DNA of 64,000 bases, from NCBI GenBank assembly GCA_021846515.1, contig JAJZWU010000004.1, forward strand, positions 33,382-97,381, in the 5' to 3' direction. The notes under the pieces were generated by a model. That model ran no database searches. It had not been told where the DNA came from and worked only from the letters and a program-made list of their open reading frames with translations. Both the position numbers and the translations under genes were made by a program. Below are positions 37,063 to 45,417 of the stretch, in pieces. This stretch comes from Actinomycetes bacterium. Its GTDB lineage: Bacteria; Actinomycetota; Acidimicrobiia; Acidimicrobiales; JAMCPL01. Numbering within the stretch: the stretch's first letter is position 1; each line of letters starts with the position of its first letter.

Positions 37063-37901
37063 TGTCCATTACAGACAAGGACTCCCCTACCAGGATAATT
37101 GCCATATCGTCCGGCAAGGGAGGAGTCGGCAAATCTACAGTATCAATCAATCTGGCGCTGGCTATGGCAGAACGTTCGTTAAGTGTGGGATTGCTGGATG
37201 CCGATATATACGGCTCTTCGTTGACCAATATGTTGAGCACGAACGAGCAACAACTTACCTCTCATGCCGATAGTTTGGCGCCGCCAATAATTCATGGCAT
37301 AAAATGCCTGTCGATGTCCATGCTGGTAGAAAACAACCAGCCGATTATATGGCGGGGTCCTATGCTCCATGGGATATTACAGCAATTCCTAACTGATGTA
37401 GACTGGGGCGATATTGATTATTTAATAATTGATATGCCTCCCGGCACGGGAGATGTTTTACTGTCGCTTACGGAACTACTGCCACGAATGGAGGTCGTAC
37501 TTGTAACCACCCCCAAACACGATGCACGCGTCATAGCATCCAGAGCTGCTGCCGCATCCATCAAGCTAAAGATCAAGCTTCAGGGCGTGGTCGAAAATAT
37601 GTCCTGGCTTACCGGTCATGATGGTACAAAATACACCCTATTTGGTCAGGGCGGTGGCCAGAGACTCGCAGACGAGTACTCTGTCCCCTTGCTGGCGCAG
37701 ATTCCACTCTATTACAACTCAGATGAAAAAAGCCTAGAGAATAACCGCTCAGAGGATGGTCATAAAACCGACCCCACAACCAAACCGATTATGCTAAGTG
37801 CCCCTGAAAATGAGGTAGCCAATACGTACAGAACTCTCTCAGAGAAAATAACTGCGATGAAGCCCTCCAAGATACGTAAGAGAGAATTGCGAATCAACTA
37901 A
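37062..37901 (+). CDS. mrp: Mrp/NBP35-family P-loop ATPase (Fe-S carrier type)
   Basis: P-loop ATPase that carries or loads Fe-S clusters. The deviant Walker A is SSGKGGVGKSTVSINLALAM, the switch regions are LLDADIYGSSL and LIIDMPPGTGDVLLSL, and VENMSWLTGHDGTKYTLFGQ occupies the place of the CxxC motif. The CxxC is absent; I associate this with actinobacterial Mrp proteins. At 279 residues it lacks the N-terminal MIP18/DUF59 domain found in most actinobacterial Mrp proteins of ~370-380 residues. Confidence 0.87.
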   Translation: MSITDKDSPTRIIAISSGKGGVGKSTVSINLALAMAERSLSVGLLDADIYGSSLTNMLSTNEQQLTSHADSLAPPIIHGIKCLSMSMLVENNQPIIWRGPMLHGILQQFLTDVDWGDIDYLIIDMPPGTGDVLLSLTELLPRMEVVLVTTPKHDARVIASRAAAASIKLKIKLQGVVENMSWLTGHDGTKYTLFGQGGGQRLADEYSVPLLAQIPLYYNSDEKSLENNRSEDGHKTDPTTKPIMLSAPENEVANTYRTLSEKITAMKPSKIRKRELRIN

Positions 37902-37979
37902 CCATCATCAACGTGTACGTTTATTCGACCCCTATGTTTTCGCCTTTATGGGCAAAGTGTAGCGGGAATCTGCTAAAAA

Positions 37980-39005
37980 TCACGAACGGGTAACATCTTT
38001 TAATGCCTCCCCGGCCAACTCTATATCTTCAGTGTTAACGGGATTGGGAAAGTTGAAAATAAGGCCATCCAGACCGGCATCGAGATACTCCCTGCACTTC
38101 TCTGCAACGGTCGGCGGGTCTCCCCACACAACAGTAGAAAGCTGCGCATCATCATAGCCACGAACCCGTGCCAGTGTTTCCAGCCTATCCTTTGCCTCAT
38201 TTGTATTTTCGGCGATCACTAGCGCGCTCAGTCTTGTCTTGCATATCTCGGAAGGATCCCTACCTACACGTTCACAATGCCCTGCCAACACATCAAGTTT
38301 GCGTCTTATCATTGCCACATCCCCAAACACGTTACATGCATCTGCATACATTGCGGTAATTTTGAGCGTGCGCTGCTCACCCCCGCCCCCCACAAGAATA
38401 GGGGGTCCACCAGATTGAACCGGCCTGGGAAAATTAAATGCCTCATGAATCGAAAAATGCTTACCTTCAAAGCTGGGAGCATCTTGGCTAAACATCAACT
38501 TGCAAATCTGTACTGCTTCTTCAAGCATACCCATGCGCTGGGCAACGGGTGGAAAATCAACTCCATAGCTCGAATGTTCCACATCGTGCCAGGCTGCTCC
38601 TATACCCAGTATGGCTCTTCCCGAAGACACCACATCCAGGGTAGTTACAATTTTTGCCAGTATGGCTGGATTCCGGTACGTGACCCCGGAGACCAGGGTT
38701 CCCACATGAATAGTAGAGGTACGGGCAGCCACTCCACCCAAAAGGGTATATGCCTCGGGCATGGGTTCAGTTGCTTGGTCGACCATTGGTATCTGGCGAT
38801 AGTGATCCATTACAAAAAAGGAATCAAATCCCACTCTTTCCGCGGTAGTGGCCACGGTTACCAGATTCTCGAACAAACCATTCCGAGTTCCATTGGTATC
38901 ACGCCTGACAATCGTATCGGGGTTATCGGTACCACCCACCGTAGTACCGCCAACAGCAAAAGAAAAATTGGGCACCTGAATGCCTAAACGAACTGGAGCA
39001 ATCAT
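37980..39005 (-). CDS. LLM-class F420-dependent oxidoreductase
   Basis: Luciferase-like TIM barrel of 341 residues. GFDSFFVMDHYRQIP, TSTIHVGTLVSGVTYRNPA, VVSSGRAILGIGAAWHDVEH and PPILVGGGGEQRTLKI are the standard F420/flavin-binding segments of the Rv1855c-type subgroup. An N-terminal insert (VGGTTVGGTDNPDTIVRRD) is longer than usual. It probably transfers hydride with F420H2; the substrate is unknown. It is upstream of no obvious partner, but lies on the same strand as the acyl-CoA ligase and amidohydrolase genes. Confidence 0.83.
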   Translation of the reverse strand: MIAPVRLGIQVPNFSFAVGGTTVGGTDNPDTIVRRDTNGTRNGLFENLVTVATTAERVGFDSFFVMDHYRQIPMVDQATEPMPEAYTLLGGVAARTSTIHVGTLVSGVTYRNPAILAKIVTTLDVVSSGRAILGIGAAWHDVEHSSYGVDFPPVAQRMGMLEEAVQICKLMFSQDAPSFEGKHFSIHEAFNFPRPVQSGGPPILVGGGGEQRTLKITAMYADACNVFGDVAMIRRKLDVLAGHCERVGRDPSEICKTRLSALVIAENTNEAKDRLETLARVRGYDDAQLSTVVWGDPPTVAEKCREYLDAGLDGLIFNFPNPVNTEDIELAGEALKDVTRS

Positions 39006-39074
39006 AATGACATCTTAGCGGTTCACACCATAAAGTTTAGCGCACACATGCCTTAACCCTTCACAATTAAGCTT

Positions 39075-40583
39075 TCAAAGCTCTTTTTTGGAGACCTTTC
39101 CAGAGGGAGTTAGGGGCAATGCCTCTCGCACCTCCACTATCCTCGGCACCTTAAAGGGCGCCATCCGTTCAGAACACCATTTTATAAGCTCGTCCTCACT
39201 AAGTTGCATACCGGGACGCAGAGATACCACCGCTTTTGGAATTTGCCCTCTACGCGGATCGGTAGCACCCACCACCGCTACCTGTGCTATAGCAGGATGT
39301 TGAGCTACCACGTTTTCAATCTCTGAAGGATATATATTCTCACCTGTCATGATAATCATGTCCTTCAAACGATCTACTATAAACAGATACCCGTCTTCAT
39401 CCAGATAGCCAATGTCTCCCGTGTGCAGCCAGCCATCAGCAGTTAATACTTCTGCGGTCTCTTTTGGTCTTCCCAGGTATCCTTTCATGTTCAGAGCCGT
39501 ACGGATAAGTATTTCTCCGCGTTCATTGACCCCAAGTTTGCGGCCGGAGGAGTCGGCAATCACGACCTCTACCCCGGGCAAGGGCACACCTACAGAACCA
39601 ACCTTTCGCGGCATACCGGGTAATCCGCTGGATGTTCCCGCGGTGGACTCCGTAAGTCCATACCCTTCATAGACAGTACATCCAAAACGCTGTTCGAACT
39701 CGTTGATTGTCTCCAGGGGGATAGACTGGCCACCGGACATAACAAACCGAAGCGAGGATACATCGTAGTCATCTACTCCGGGAGTATTGAGTAACACCCA
39801 GAAAACAGCGGGTACTGCACCCATTATTGTAGCTCTGTATTTCTGTATGGCGTTCAGGACCCTGTGGGGATCAAAGGGGTCTTGTAGTATAAGTGTTCCT
39901 TCACCAAACAGTGTTGGGTGCATCATGGTCATATCCCCGAAGCCATGATAGAGGGGCATAAAGCAAAGTACCCTGTCATCCTCCTGGCGGGGAAATACCT
40001 CGCTCAACGTATCCACAAAGGTAACGATATTTCTGTGCGTATGCATTACTCCCTTTGGATAGCCCGTAGTGCCTGAGGTGTACTTGACTTCAGGCACATC
40101 ATCCCAACCGGAATCATACATCTCCGCTTGGGGCGATCCTGTATTCATTAAGTCCTGCCAATCAAGGGCTCCATTCACCGGCTCTACGGATATAGCCCGG
40201 TCAAAACCATCGAGGGAACTCAGCACAGTATATGCCTCGGAAAAACCTTTGGCATTGGTGATAAGAAGTTTGCACGACGAGTCTCTCAGGATGTATTCAA
40301 TTTCAGGACCCTTCAGTAGGGTGTTTATCAAGACCGCGGTGGCGCCTATCTTTCCGCAGGCATAGTAGGCGATAGGAAACTCGGGTCGATTGTTCAGCAT
40401 TATAGCTACACGATCACCCGGTTTTACTCCCAACTGTTTGAGTCCGTTGGCCATACGATTTACATTTTCCACAAGAGCTGCAAAGCTCATCTCTTGAACC
40501 GGCCCGTCCGCATTGTCCCAGACAATCGCTATACGATCAGGGGAGTTGGCAGCAGCCGATTCCAGGCGTGTTACGTAGTTCAT
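39075..40583 (-). CDS. AMP-dependent acyl-CoA synthetase (ligase)
   Basis: ANL-superfamily ligase of 502 residues that activates a carboxylic acid with ATP and CoA. Motifs: VKYTSGTTGYPKGVMHTHRN (P-loop), YEGYGLTESTAGTSS, GWLHTGDIGYLDEDGYLFIVDR, and the catalytic Lys in LTPSGKVSKKEL at the extreme C-terminus. Chain-length preference cannot be read. Being next to the mutase/carboxylase cluster, it is a candidate to make that pathway's CoA substrate, although it is on the opposite strand. Confidence 0.9.
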   Translation of the reverse strand: MNYVTRLESAAANSPDRIAIVWDNADGPVQEMSFAALVENVNRMANGLKQLGVKPGDRVAIMLNNRPEFPIAYYACGKIGATAVLINTLLKGPEIEYILRDSSCKLLITNAKGFSEAYTVLSSLDGFDRAISVEPVNGALDWQDLMNTGSPQAEMYDSGWDDVPEVKYTSGTTGYPKGVMHTHRNIVTFVDTLSEVFPRQEDDRVLCFMPLYHGFGDMTMMHPTLFGEGTLILQDPFDPHRVLNAIQKYRATIMGAVPAVFWVLLNTPGVDDYDVSSLRFVMSGGQSIPLETINEFEQRFGCTVYEGYGLTESTAGTSSGLPGMPRKVGSVGVPLPGVEVVIADSSGRKLGVNERGEILIRTALNMKGYLGRPKETAEVLTADGWLHTGDIGYLDEDGYLFIVDRLKDMIIMTGENIYPSEIENVVAQHPAIAQVAVVGATDPRRGQIPKAVVSLRPGMQLSEDELIKWCSERMAPFKVPRIVEVREALPLTPSGKVSKKEL

Positions 40584-40661
40584 CTCTCCGAATCCCCATT
40601 GGAATCCTGCACGTTTATCATATTACGATTACACTGCACAATCATCATAAAATACGTCCAG

Positions 40662-41516
40662 TCATATTGCCAGCAGCTTTCGGGCGTTATCCAAAATTAC
40701 CTTTTGCCTGGTCTCGGGTAAAATCTCGAGTGTATCGAACGATTCAAACCACTTAGTGGGATGAATCATTGGATAGTCGGTACCAAACAATGCCCTATTT
40801 TGGAGTTCTCTGTTTAGCGCTCTGACCAACTCCCTGCTGAATCTCTTTGGGCTCCATCCCGATAAATCGAGATAACAGTTTGCCTTGTGCATTGCCACTG
40901 CAAGAGTTTCGGATTCCCATGGCCAACCGGGATGGGCCAGTATAATATCCATCTCGGGAAAGTCGGCAGCTACATCATCAACATAGATGGGACGAGCATA
41001 GTCCAGTTTTATACCCATGCCTCCTCTTGTTCCTGCCCCAAATCCAGTGGTTCCCATATGGAAGAGGGCGGGTACACCCAGGTCTGCGATGGCTTCCCAC
41101 AGCGGGTAAAATTGGTGATCGTTCGGGCGAAATGCCTGGGCACATTGCTGAAACTTAAATCCCTTCAATCCAAGTTCATTTACTGCTCTCTTGGCCTCTG
41201 AAATGGCCATCTTTCCTTTCCAGGGATCTACGCTTGCAAACCCCATAAAGATATCCGGGAACTTGGATACAGCAGAAGCCACATCGTCATTGGAATATCT
41301 GGGATTACCGGTACCTGATTCTGCGTCCCATCCCAGAAGAACCGCCATTATGCCCTGGGATTCATAGTCCTGTGCTACAGCCTCCAGCGGCATAGCTATC
41401 GGCTCGTCAATCTGAATGCCAAAACTTCGTGCCGCGGCCAATGCCAAATCTCCTCCGGCCGCGTTCATCTCTGCAACCGGGGGATGTACGTGTATGTCTA
41501 TTGCTTTTATTTCCAA
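40662..41516 (-). CDS. Amidohydrolase family 2 protein
   Basis: TIM-barrel metal hydrolase/decarboxylase (ACMSD-like branch) of 284 residues. IDIHVHPPVAEM gives the N-terminal HxH ligands, PALFHMGTTG the next His, MDIILAHPGWPWESE the following one, and LFGTDYPMIHP the Asp. It may hydrolyse, hydrate or decarboxylate a carboxylate substrate. The start is TTG 41516, supported by an AGGAGGT Shine-Dalgarno 7 bp upstream; no in-frame ATG fits better. Confidence 0.82.
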   Translation of the reverse strand: MEIKAIDIHVHPPVAEMNAAGGDLALAAARSFGIQIDEPIAMPLEAVAQDYESQGIMAVLLGWDAESGTGNPRYSNDDVASAVSKFPDIFMGFASVDPWKGKMAISEAKRAVNELGLKGFKFQQCAQAFRPNDHQFYPLWEAIADLGVPALFHMGTTGFGAGTRGGMGIKLDYARPIYVDDVAADFPEMDIILAHPGWPWESETLAVAMHKANCYLDLSGWSPKRFSRELVRALNRELQNRALFGTDYPMIHPTKWFESFDTLEILPETRQKVILDNARKLLAI

Positions 41517-41532
41517 GGCATCTACCTCCTAA

Positions 41533-41631
41533 CTATCGTGATCTTATTCCAGTCTTTTTGTCTCTGCACCCTGACAGCATAATACCGGCATAATACTAAT
41601 TGGTGCTCTATCGTGATCTTATTACAGTCTT
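41533..41631. repeat. Spaced direct repeat CTATCGTGATCTTATT-CAGTCTT
   Basis: Two 24-bp copies at 41533-41556 and 41608-41631 differ at one base. The second runs into GTCTTCCAGTTG, which recurs at about 41700-41710. The 75-bp spacing and position between divergent genes suggest regulator sites or a duplication scar. Confidence 0.6.
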
Positions 41632-41851
41632 CCAGTTGAGAACCCTAGGCTAAAAGTATCGCTCTCTGCCAAATTATAATCCTGTGCCCATCCTGACGGT
41701 CTTCCAGTTGTTGCAACAGCTTTCATGCCTCTAGCTTCATCTCCAATCGTTACTGACTGATCTATCAATTAGTAATTATAGGTAATGTTAAACCAATTAA
41801 ATAGCTCACACCAGACAAACTCGCAAAATGTGACAGAAGTCCCTTGCGGAT

Positions 41852-41898
41852 TTCAATAAAAAGGTTCAAACTGATAAGATAACCTAATTGATTAGGTT
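41852..41898 (+). promoter_or_regulatory. Candidate promoter with palindromic operator
   Basis: TTCAAT (41852-41857), 17 bp, TAAGAT (41875-41880) forms a plausible housekeeping promoter. Directly after it lies AACCTAATTGATTAGGTT (41881-41898), whose eight-base arms are perfectly inverted. It lies where a bound TetR/FadR-like repressor would block transcription of the acyl-CoA dehydrogenase operon. Confidence 0.45.
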
Positions 41899-41941
41899 GT
41901 CAATAAGGTATTTACAGTGTCCTACATGGGTTCGGAATGGA

Positions 41942-43099
41942 ATGATGTTTTTGCTAACAGAAGAACAAGTTGATTTCAAGAAGTCTGTCCGTAGATTTGC
42001 CCGCGACAAGGTTGCCCCACGGGCAGCGGAGATAGATGAGCGGAGCGAATTCCCAAAAGATCTTTACCAATTACTCGGCAACCAGGGTCTACTTGGTCTC
42101 ACCGTTTCAGAGACATACGGAGGGGCAGGTGGTGACTTAATTGCGGCCTGCCTTGCGGCCGAAGAGCTTGGACGGGCAAGCGGCAGTTTTGCGCCAAGAG
42201 TAGGGGTTGCAACCATGATAGCCGAAACTATCATAGAGGGAGGCACCCCAGAGCAGGTCGACCGATGGGTAAAGCCAATAGTAAGCGGAGAATGCATGCC
42301 GGCCATAGCTCTTACGGAACCGGAAGCGGGATCAGACGCATTGTCTCTGCAAACCACAGCAATCAAGGGCGATAGGGGCTGGAATATAAGTGGCGCCAAG
42401 CGATTCATTACCAATGCAGATATTGCCGATGTCATACTCATGCTATGTCGCTTGGGAAAGGACGGTACAGACGGATTTGGCGCATTCCTAATAGAGAAAG
42501 ATACGCCCGGGGTCGAGGTAACGACCGTCTATCCCAAAATGGCAGGTGCAGCACTTCACGCCTGCGAAGTCGTGATAGATAACGCGCCTGTATCGGGTAG
42601 CAACCTACTGGGCGAAAGTTCTCTACCGCCAGGTTTTATACATTCTATGAGCAAGGGCCGTCTCATTGTATCGGCGGTCGGAATAGGCATAGCCGCGGAA
42701 GCAACCGGAATCGCCGCTCAATATGCCACGGAAAGAAAGCAGTTTGGACGCCCAATAATGAGGTTTCAGGGTATATCTTTCATGCTTGCAGACATGCTCA
42801 CAAAGGTGGAAGCGGCACGAGCACTGCTCTACGAAGCCGCGGCGATATACGCCAACAATCCCGATCGGGGTGCGGGATTTGCTTCGATGGCAAAGATTCT
42901 TGCAACAGATACTGCGATGGAAGCAACCACCAATGCAGTCCAAGTGCTGGGGGGGGCAGGGTATACCAAATCATTTCCACTGGAGAGAATGATGCGTGAA
43001 GCCAAGTTGCTTCAAATATACGAAGGAACCAACCAGATCCAAAGAATGCTGGTAGCAAGACACCTGGAGCAATGGAATGAGACACTGGAAAGTATATGA
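41942..43099 (+). CDS. Acyl-CoA dehydrogenase
   Basis: FAD enzyme of ~385 residues that makes an alpha,beta-double bond in an acyl-CoA. N-terminus LLTEEQVDFKKSVRRFARDK; FAD/substrate signature ALTEPEAGSD; helical C-terminus with QVLGGAGYTKSFPLERMMRE; catalytic Glu in LLQIYEGTNQIQRMLVARHL. The track start (TTG 41888) falls inside the operator; ATG 41942 or 41945 after GGAATGGA is preferred. First gene of the + strand cluster leading into the mutase. Confidence 0.92.
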   Translation: MMFLLTEEQVDFKKSVRRFARDKVAPRAAEIDERSEFPKDLYQLLGNQGLLGLTVSETYGGAGGDLIAACLAAEELGRASGSFAPRVGVATMIAETIIEGGTPEQVDRWVKPIVSGECMPAIALTEPEAGSDALSLQTTAIKGDRGWNISGAKRFITNADIADVILMLCRLGKDGTDGFGAFLIEKDTPGVEVTTVYPKMAGAALHACEVVIDNAPVSGSNLLGESSLPPGFIHSMSKGRLIVSAVGIGIAAEATGIAAQYATERKQFGRPIMRFQGISFMLADMLTKVEAARALLYEAAAIYANNPDRGAGFASMAKILATDTAMEATTNAVQVLGGAGYTKSFPLERMMREAKLLQIYEGTNQIQRMLVARHLEQWNETLESI

Positions 43100-43204
43100 A
43101 CATGTTTTGGAAAATGCCAATACTAACATGTGGGCAGGACATTACACACGGTGATAATACGGGTAGAAACATCTTACGGACAAACAAAGTGAACGGAGGA
43201 GCTC

Positions 43205-44911
43205 ATGACAGACAATACCAATACAGCTAACAGCCCAGAGGGAGATATTCCGAGTCAAACCCTGGAGGACATAGCCAAAGCCAGGCAAGAGTGGCTGACC
43301 TCAAGAGATTTTACCGGGGTAAGAGAAGCACACACCCTACTCGACGACATTCCACTTGACCTCATATACACGCCGGCAGATCTACCGGGTTACAACTATC
43401 TTGAGAAACTGGGCTTTCCCGGGGAGTTCCCCTTTGCGAGAGGAAGCTACCCTGCCATGTACAGGAGAAGGCCGTGGCTTATGAACCAATACTCGGGATT
43501 TGGAACGGCCGACGACACCAATGCTCGGTGGAAGCGGTTACTTGCCTCGGGGCAGTGGAGCGTAAATTTAGCCTTTGATCTCCCTTCACATCTTGGTTTG
43601 GACTCTGATAATCCGATGGCCGAGGATGAGGTCGGGCGTTTGGGTTGCGCCATCGACACCTTGAGAGATTTTGAAATTCTTTTTGATGGGATAGACCTTG
43701 CTACCACACCCGCTTCTTTCAACACTGTGGGTATAGCACCCATCGTAATAGCTATGCTCATAGCCGTAGCCGAAAAGCAGGGTCTTCAGGCTTCAGATGT
43801 CATGGGCACTATTACCAACGACATCCTATCGGTCTACTGCTCTAGGGGAACCTGGATTTATCCCCCGGAACACTCCATGCGCCTTGCCACTGATTTGATT
43901 GAGTATGCCTGCAGAAACATGCCAAGGTTTAATCCGTTAAATGTCCAGCCTGTATATATGCGAGAAACGGGGGCATCCACGGCACAAGAGGGGGGATACG
44001 GTCTGGCGTTCTCATTGGCATACGCAGAAAGCGCAATGGCCAGAGGTCTAAGTGTAGACGAGGTAGCTCCTCGCCTTACCATATTCTTTGGCGCGTCATT
44101 TCGTGTATTTGAAGAGGCAGCAAAAATAAGGGCTGCCCGTAGAGTGTGGGCTGACACTATTCAAAGCAGGTATTCACCGGGCAAAAAGTCCTCTATGGGA
44201 CTACGGATTACCGGATCCTCCGGTGGAAGTGGCTTTATTGCGGAAGAGCCCCTTACAAATGTAATAAGAGGTACGCTTGGATGCCTGGCCCTGGTACTCG
44301 GTGGCGTACAGGGTATCCTGCTTGCATCCTACGACGAGGCTTATGCTATCCCCACCGAAGAGGCATCAAAACTGGGGCTGCGCACACAGCAGATCATCTA
44401 TGAGGAAAGTGGATGTGCCGATGTGGCCGACCCATTGGGTGGCTCTTACTATATGGAGTGGCTTACCGACCAGATGGAGGAGAGAATAAGACACTACTTG
44501 GAAGAGGTCGAGAATGCAGGAGGTGCACTACATGCCGTATCGTCAGGATGGCTAAGATCGCGCATGGATCCAAACATAGTAAAACTTCAACGCCAGGCCG
44601 AGGAGGGACTATTAAAGATTGTCGGAAAGAACGCATATATAGAAGAACGGCCATCCGAACCAGATATAGAACTATTCAAAGTAGACCCGCAGTCGGTGTC
44701 AAAGCAGCTCCAGCGGCTCAATGCGATCAAAAAAGAGCGCAACGAACGTGATGTAAATGAGGTCCTGGCAAAACTTAGAAAGCAGGCCAAAGATTCAAAT
44801 ACAAATTTGATGCCAATACTTATAGAAGCCGTAAAGGCTTACGCTACCGTAGGCGAAATATCAGCAGTATTCAAAGAAGAGTTCGGTGAGTGGTCGGAAC
44901 CCGCGGCATAG
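43205..44911 (+). CDS. B12-dependent acyl-CoA mutase, large subunit, with atypical active site
   Basis: A 568-residue TIM-barrel subunit of the methylmalonyl-CoA mutase family, in the split form. Fold markers are clear: AMYRRRPW, AFDLPSHLGLDSDNP, GTWIYPPEHSMR, and ESGCADVADPLGGSYYMEWL. Alignment by eye with Propionibacterium MutB keeps Arg82 (R89 here), Tyr89 (Y96) and Arg207 (R214). It replaces Thr85 with Leu92, Arg87 with Asn94, Gln197 with Thr204, His244 with Tyr251, His328 with Thr336, Gln330 with Ser338, and Asn366 with Ala374; the usual TQSLHTN block reads VQGILLA. The reaction is probably non-standard. GGAGGAG precedes ATG 43205. Confidence 0.85.
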   Translation: MTDNTNTANSPEGDIPSQTLEDIAKARQEWLTSRDFTGVREAHTLLDDIPLDLIYTPADLPGYNYLEKLGFPGEFPFARGSYPAMYRRRPWLMNQYSGFGTADDTNARWKRLLASGQWSVNLAFDLPSHLGLDSDNPMAEDEVGRLGCAIDTLRDFEILFDGIDLATTPASFNTVGIAPIVIAMLIAVAEKQGLQASDVMGTITNDILSVYCSRGTWIYPPEHSMRLATDLIEYACRNMPRFNPLNVQPVYMRETGASTAQEGGYGLAFSLAYAESAMARGLSVDEVAPRLTIFFGASFRVFEEAAKIRAARRVWADTIQSRYSPGKKSSMGLRITGSSGGSGFIAEEPLTNVIRGTLGCLALVLGGVQGILLASYDEAYAIPTEEASKLGLRTQQIIYEESGCADVADPLGGSYYMEWLTDQMEERIRHYLEEVENAGGALHAVSSGWLRSRMDPNIVKLQRQAEEGLLKIVGKNAYIEERPSEPDIELFKVDPQSVSKQLQRLNAIKKERNERDVNEVLAKLRKQAKDSNTNLMPILIEAVKAYATVGEISAVFKEEFGEWSEPAA

Positions 44912-44955
44912 AGGCATAGAAAATTCGAGATCACCAAGACAGGAAGGGAGTATCT

Positions 44956-45417
44956 ATGATCAGCACAGATAGCGTTACCACAACTAATACAACATTCAAA
45001 GAACCAGGCGGCACTACAACCAGAGGCAGAATACTGGTAGCAAAACCGGGCCTGGATGGACACGACAGAGGTGCTCGGCTCGTTGCTCTGGTGTTGCGAG
45101 ATGCCGGTTTCGAGGTTATTTACACAGGCATCAGGCAGACACCGGCAACAATTGCCAGTGCCGCAGTACAAGAAGACGTAGATGTAGTTGGTCTATCCAT
45201 ACTGTCAGGAGCTCACCTATCCCTGAGCAAAAAAGTTCTGGAAGCCCTCAAAGAAGCGGGTGGAGGCGATATACCCGTAGTAGTCGGTGGACTGATACAC
45301 CCGCCGGATGTACCTGTGTTAATGGAAATGGGTGTAGCCGCAGTGTTTCCAAGCGGCACAAGGCTTGATGAGGTGGTGCGAGGAATAGGCGAAGCATGTA
45401 CAGGAAGGAGATTGTAA
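44956..45417 (+). CDS. B12-binding small subunit of the acyl-CoA mutase
   Basis: A 153-residue cobalamin-binding Rossmann domain. GLDGHDRGA is the DxHxxG motif whose His ligates cobalt from below, SILSGAHLSL and VVVGGLIHPP complete the B12 pocket. Unlike the large subunit, nothing key is missing, so the holoenzyme should bind adenosylcobalamin. Start ATG 44956 follows GGAAGGGAG. The stop overlaps the next ATG as TAATG, so mutase and carboxylase-like genes are translationally coupled. Confidence 0.92.
   Translation: MISTDSVTTTNTTFKEPGGTTTRGRILVAKPGLDGHDRGARLVALVLRDAGFEVIYTGIRQTPATIASAAVQEDVDVVGLSILSGAHLSLSKKVLEALKEAGGGDIPVVVGGLIHPPDVPVLMEMGVAAVFPSGTRLDEVVRGIGEACTGRRL

Larger units (their letters stand above)
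41517..41941. other. Divergent regulatory gap before the mutase cluster
   Basis: About 425 bp without a gene. It holds the AGGAGGT of the amidohydrolase gene, the direct repeats, a short palindrome TGTTGCAACA (near 41709-41718), an AT-rich stretch, and the promoter/operator given next. Confidence 0.6.

Noticed and set aside
45396-45416. Upstream ATG start for the HyuA-like gene
   Set aside because: ATG 45417 has a good Shine-Dalgarno and overlaps the previous stop as TAATG; the upstream start would hide that ribosome-binding site in coding sequence.
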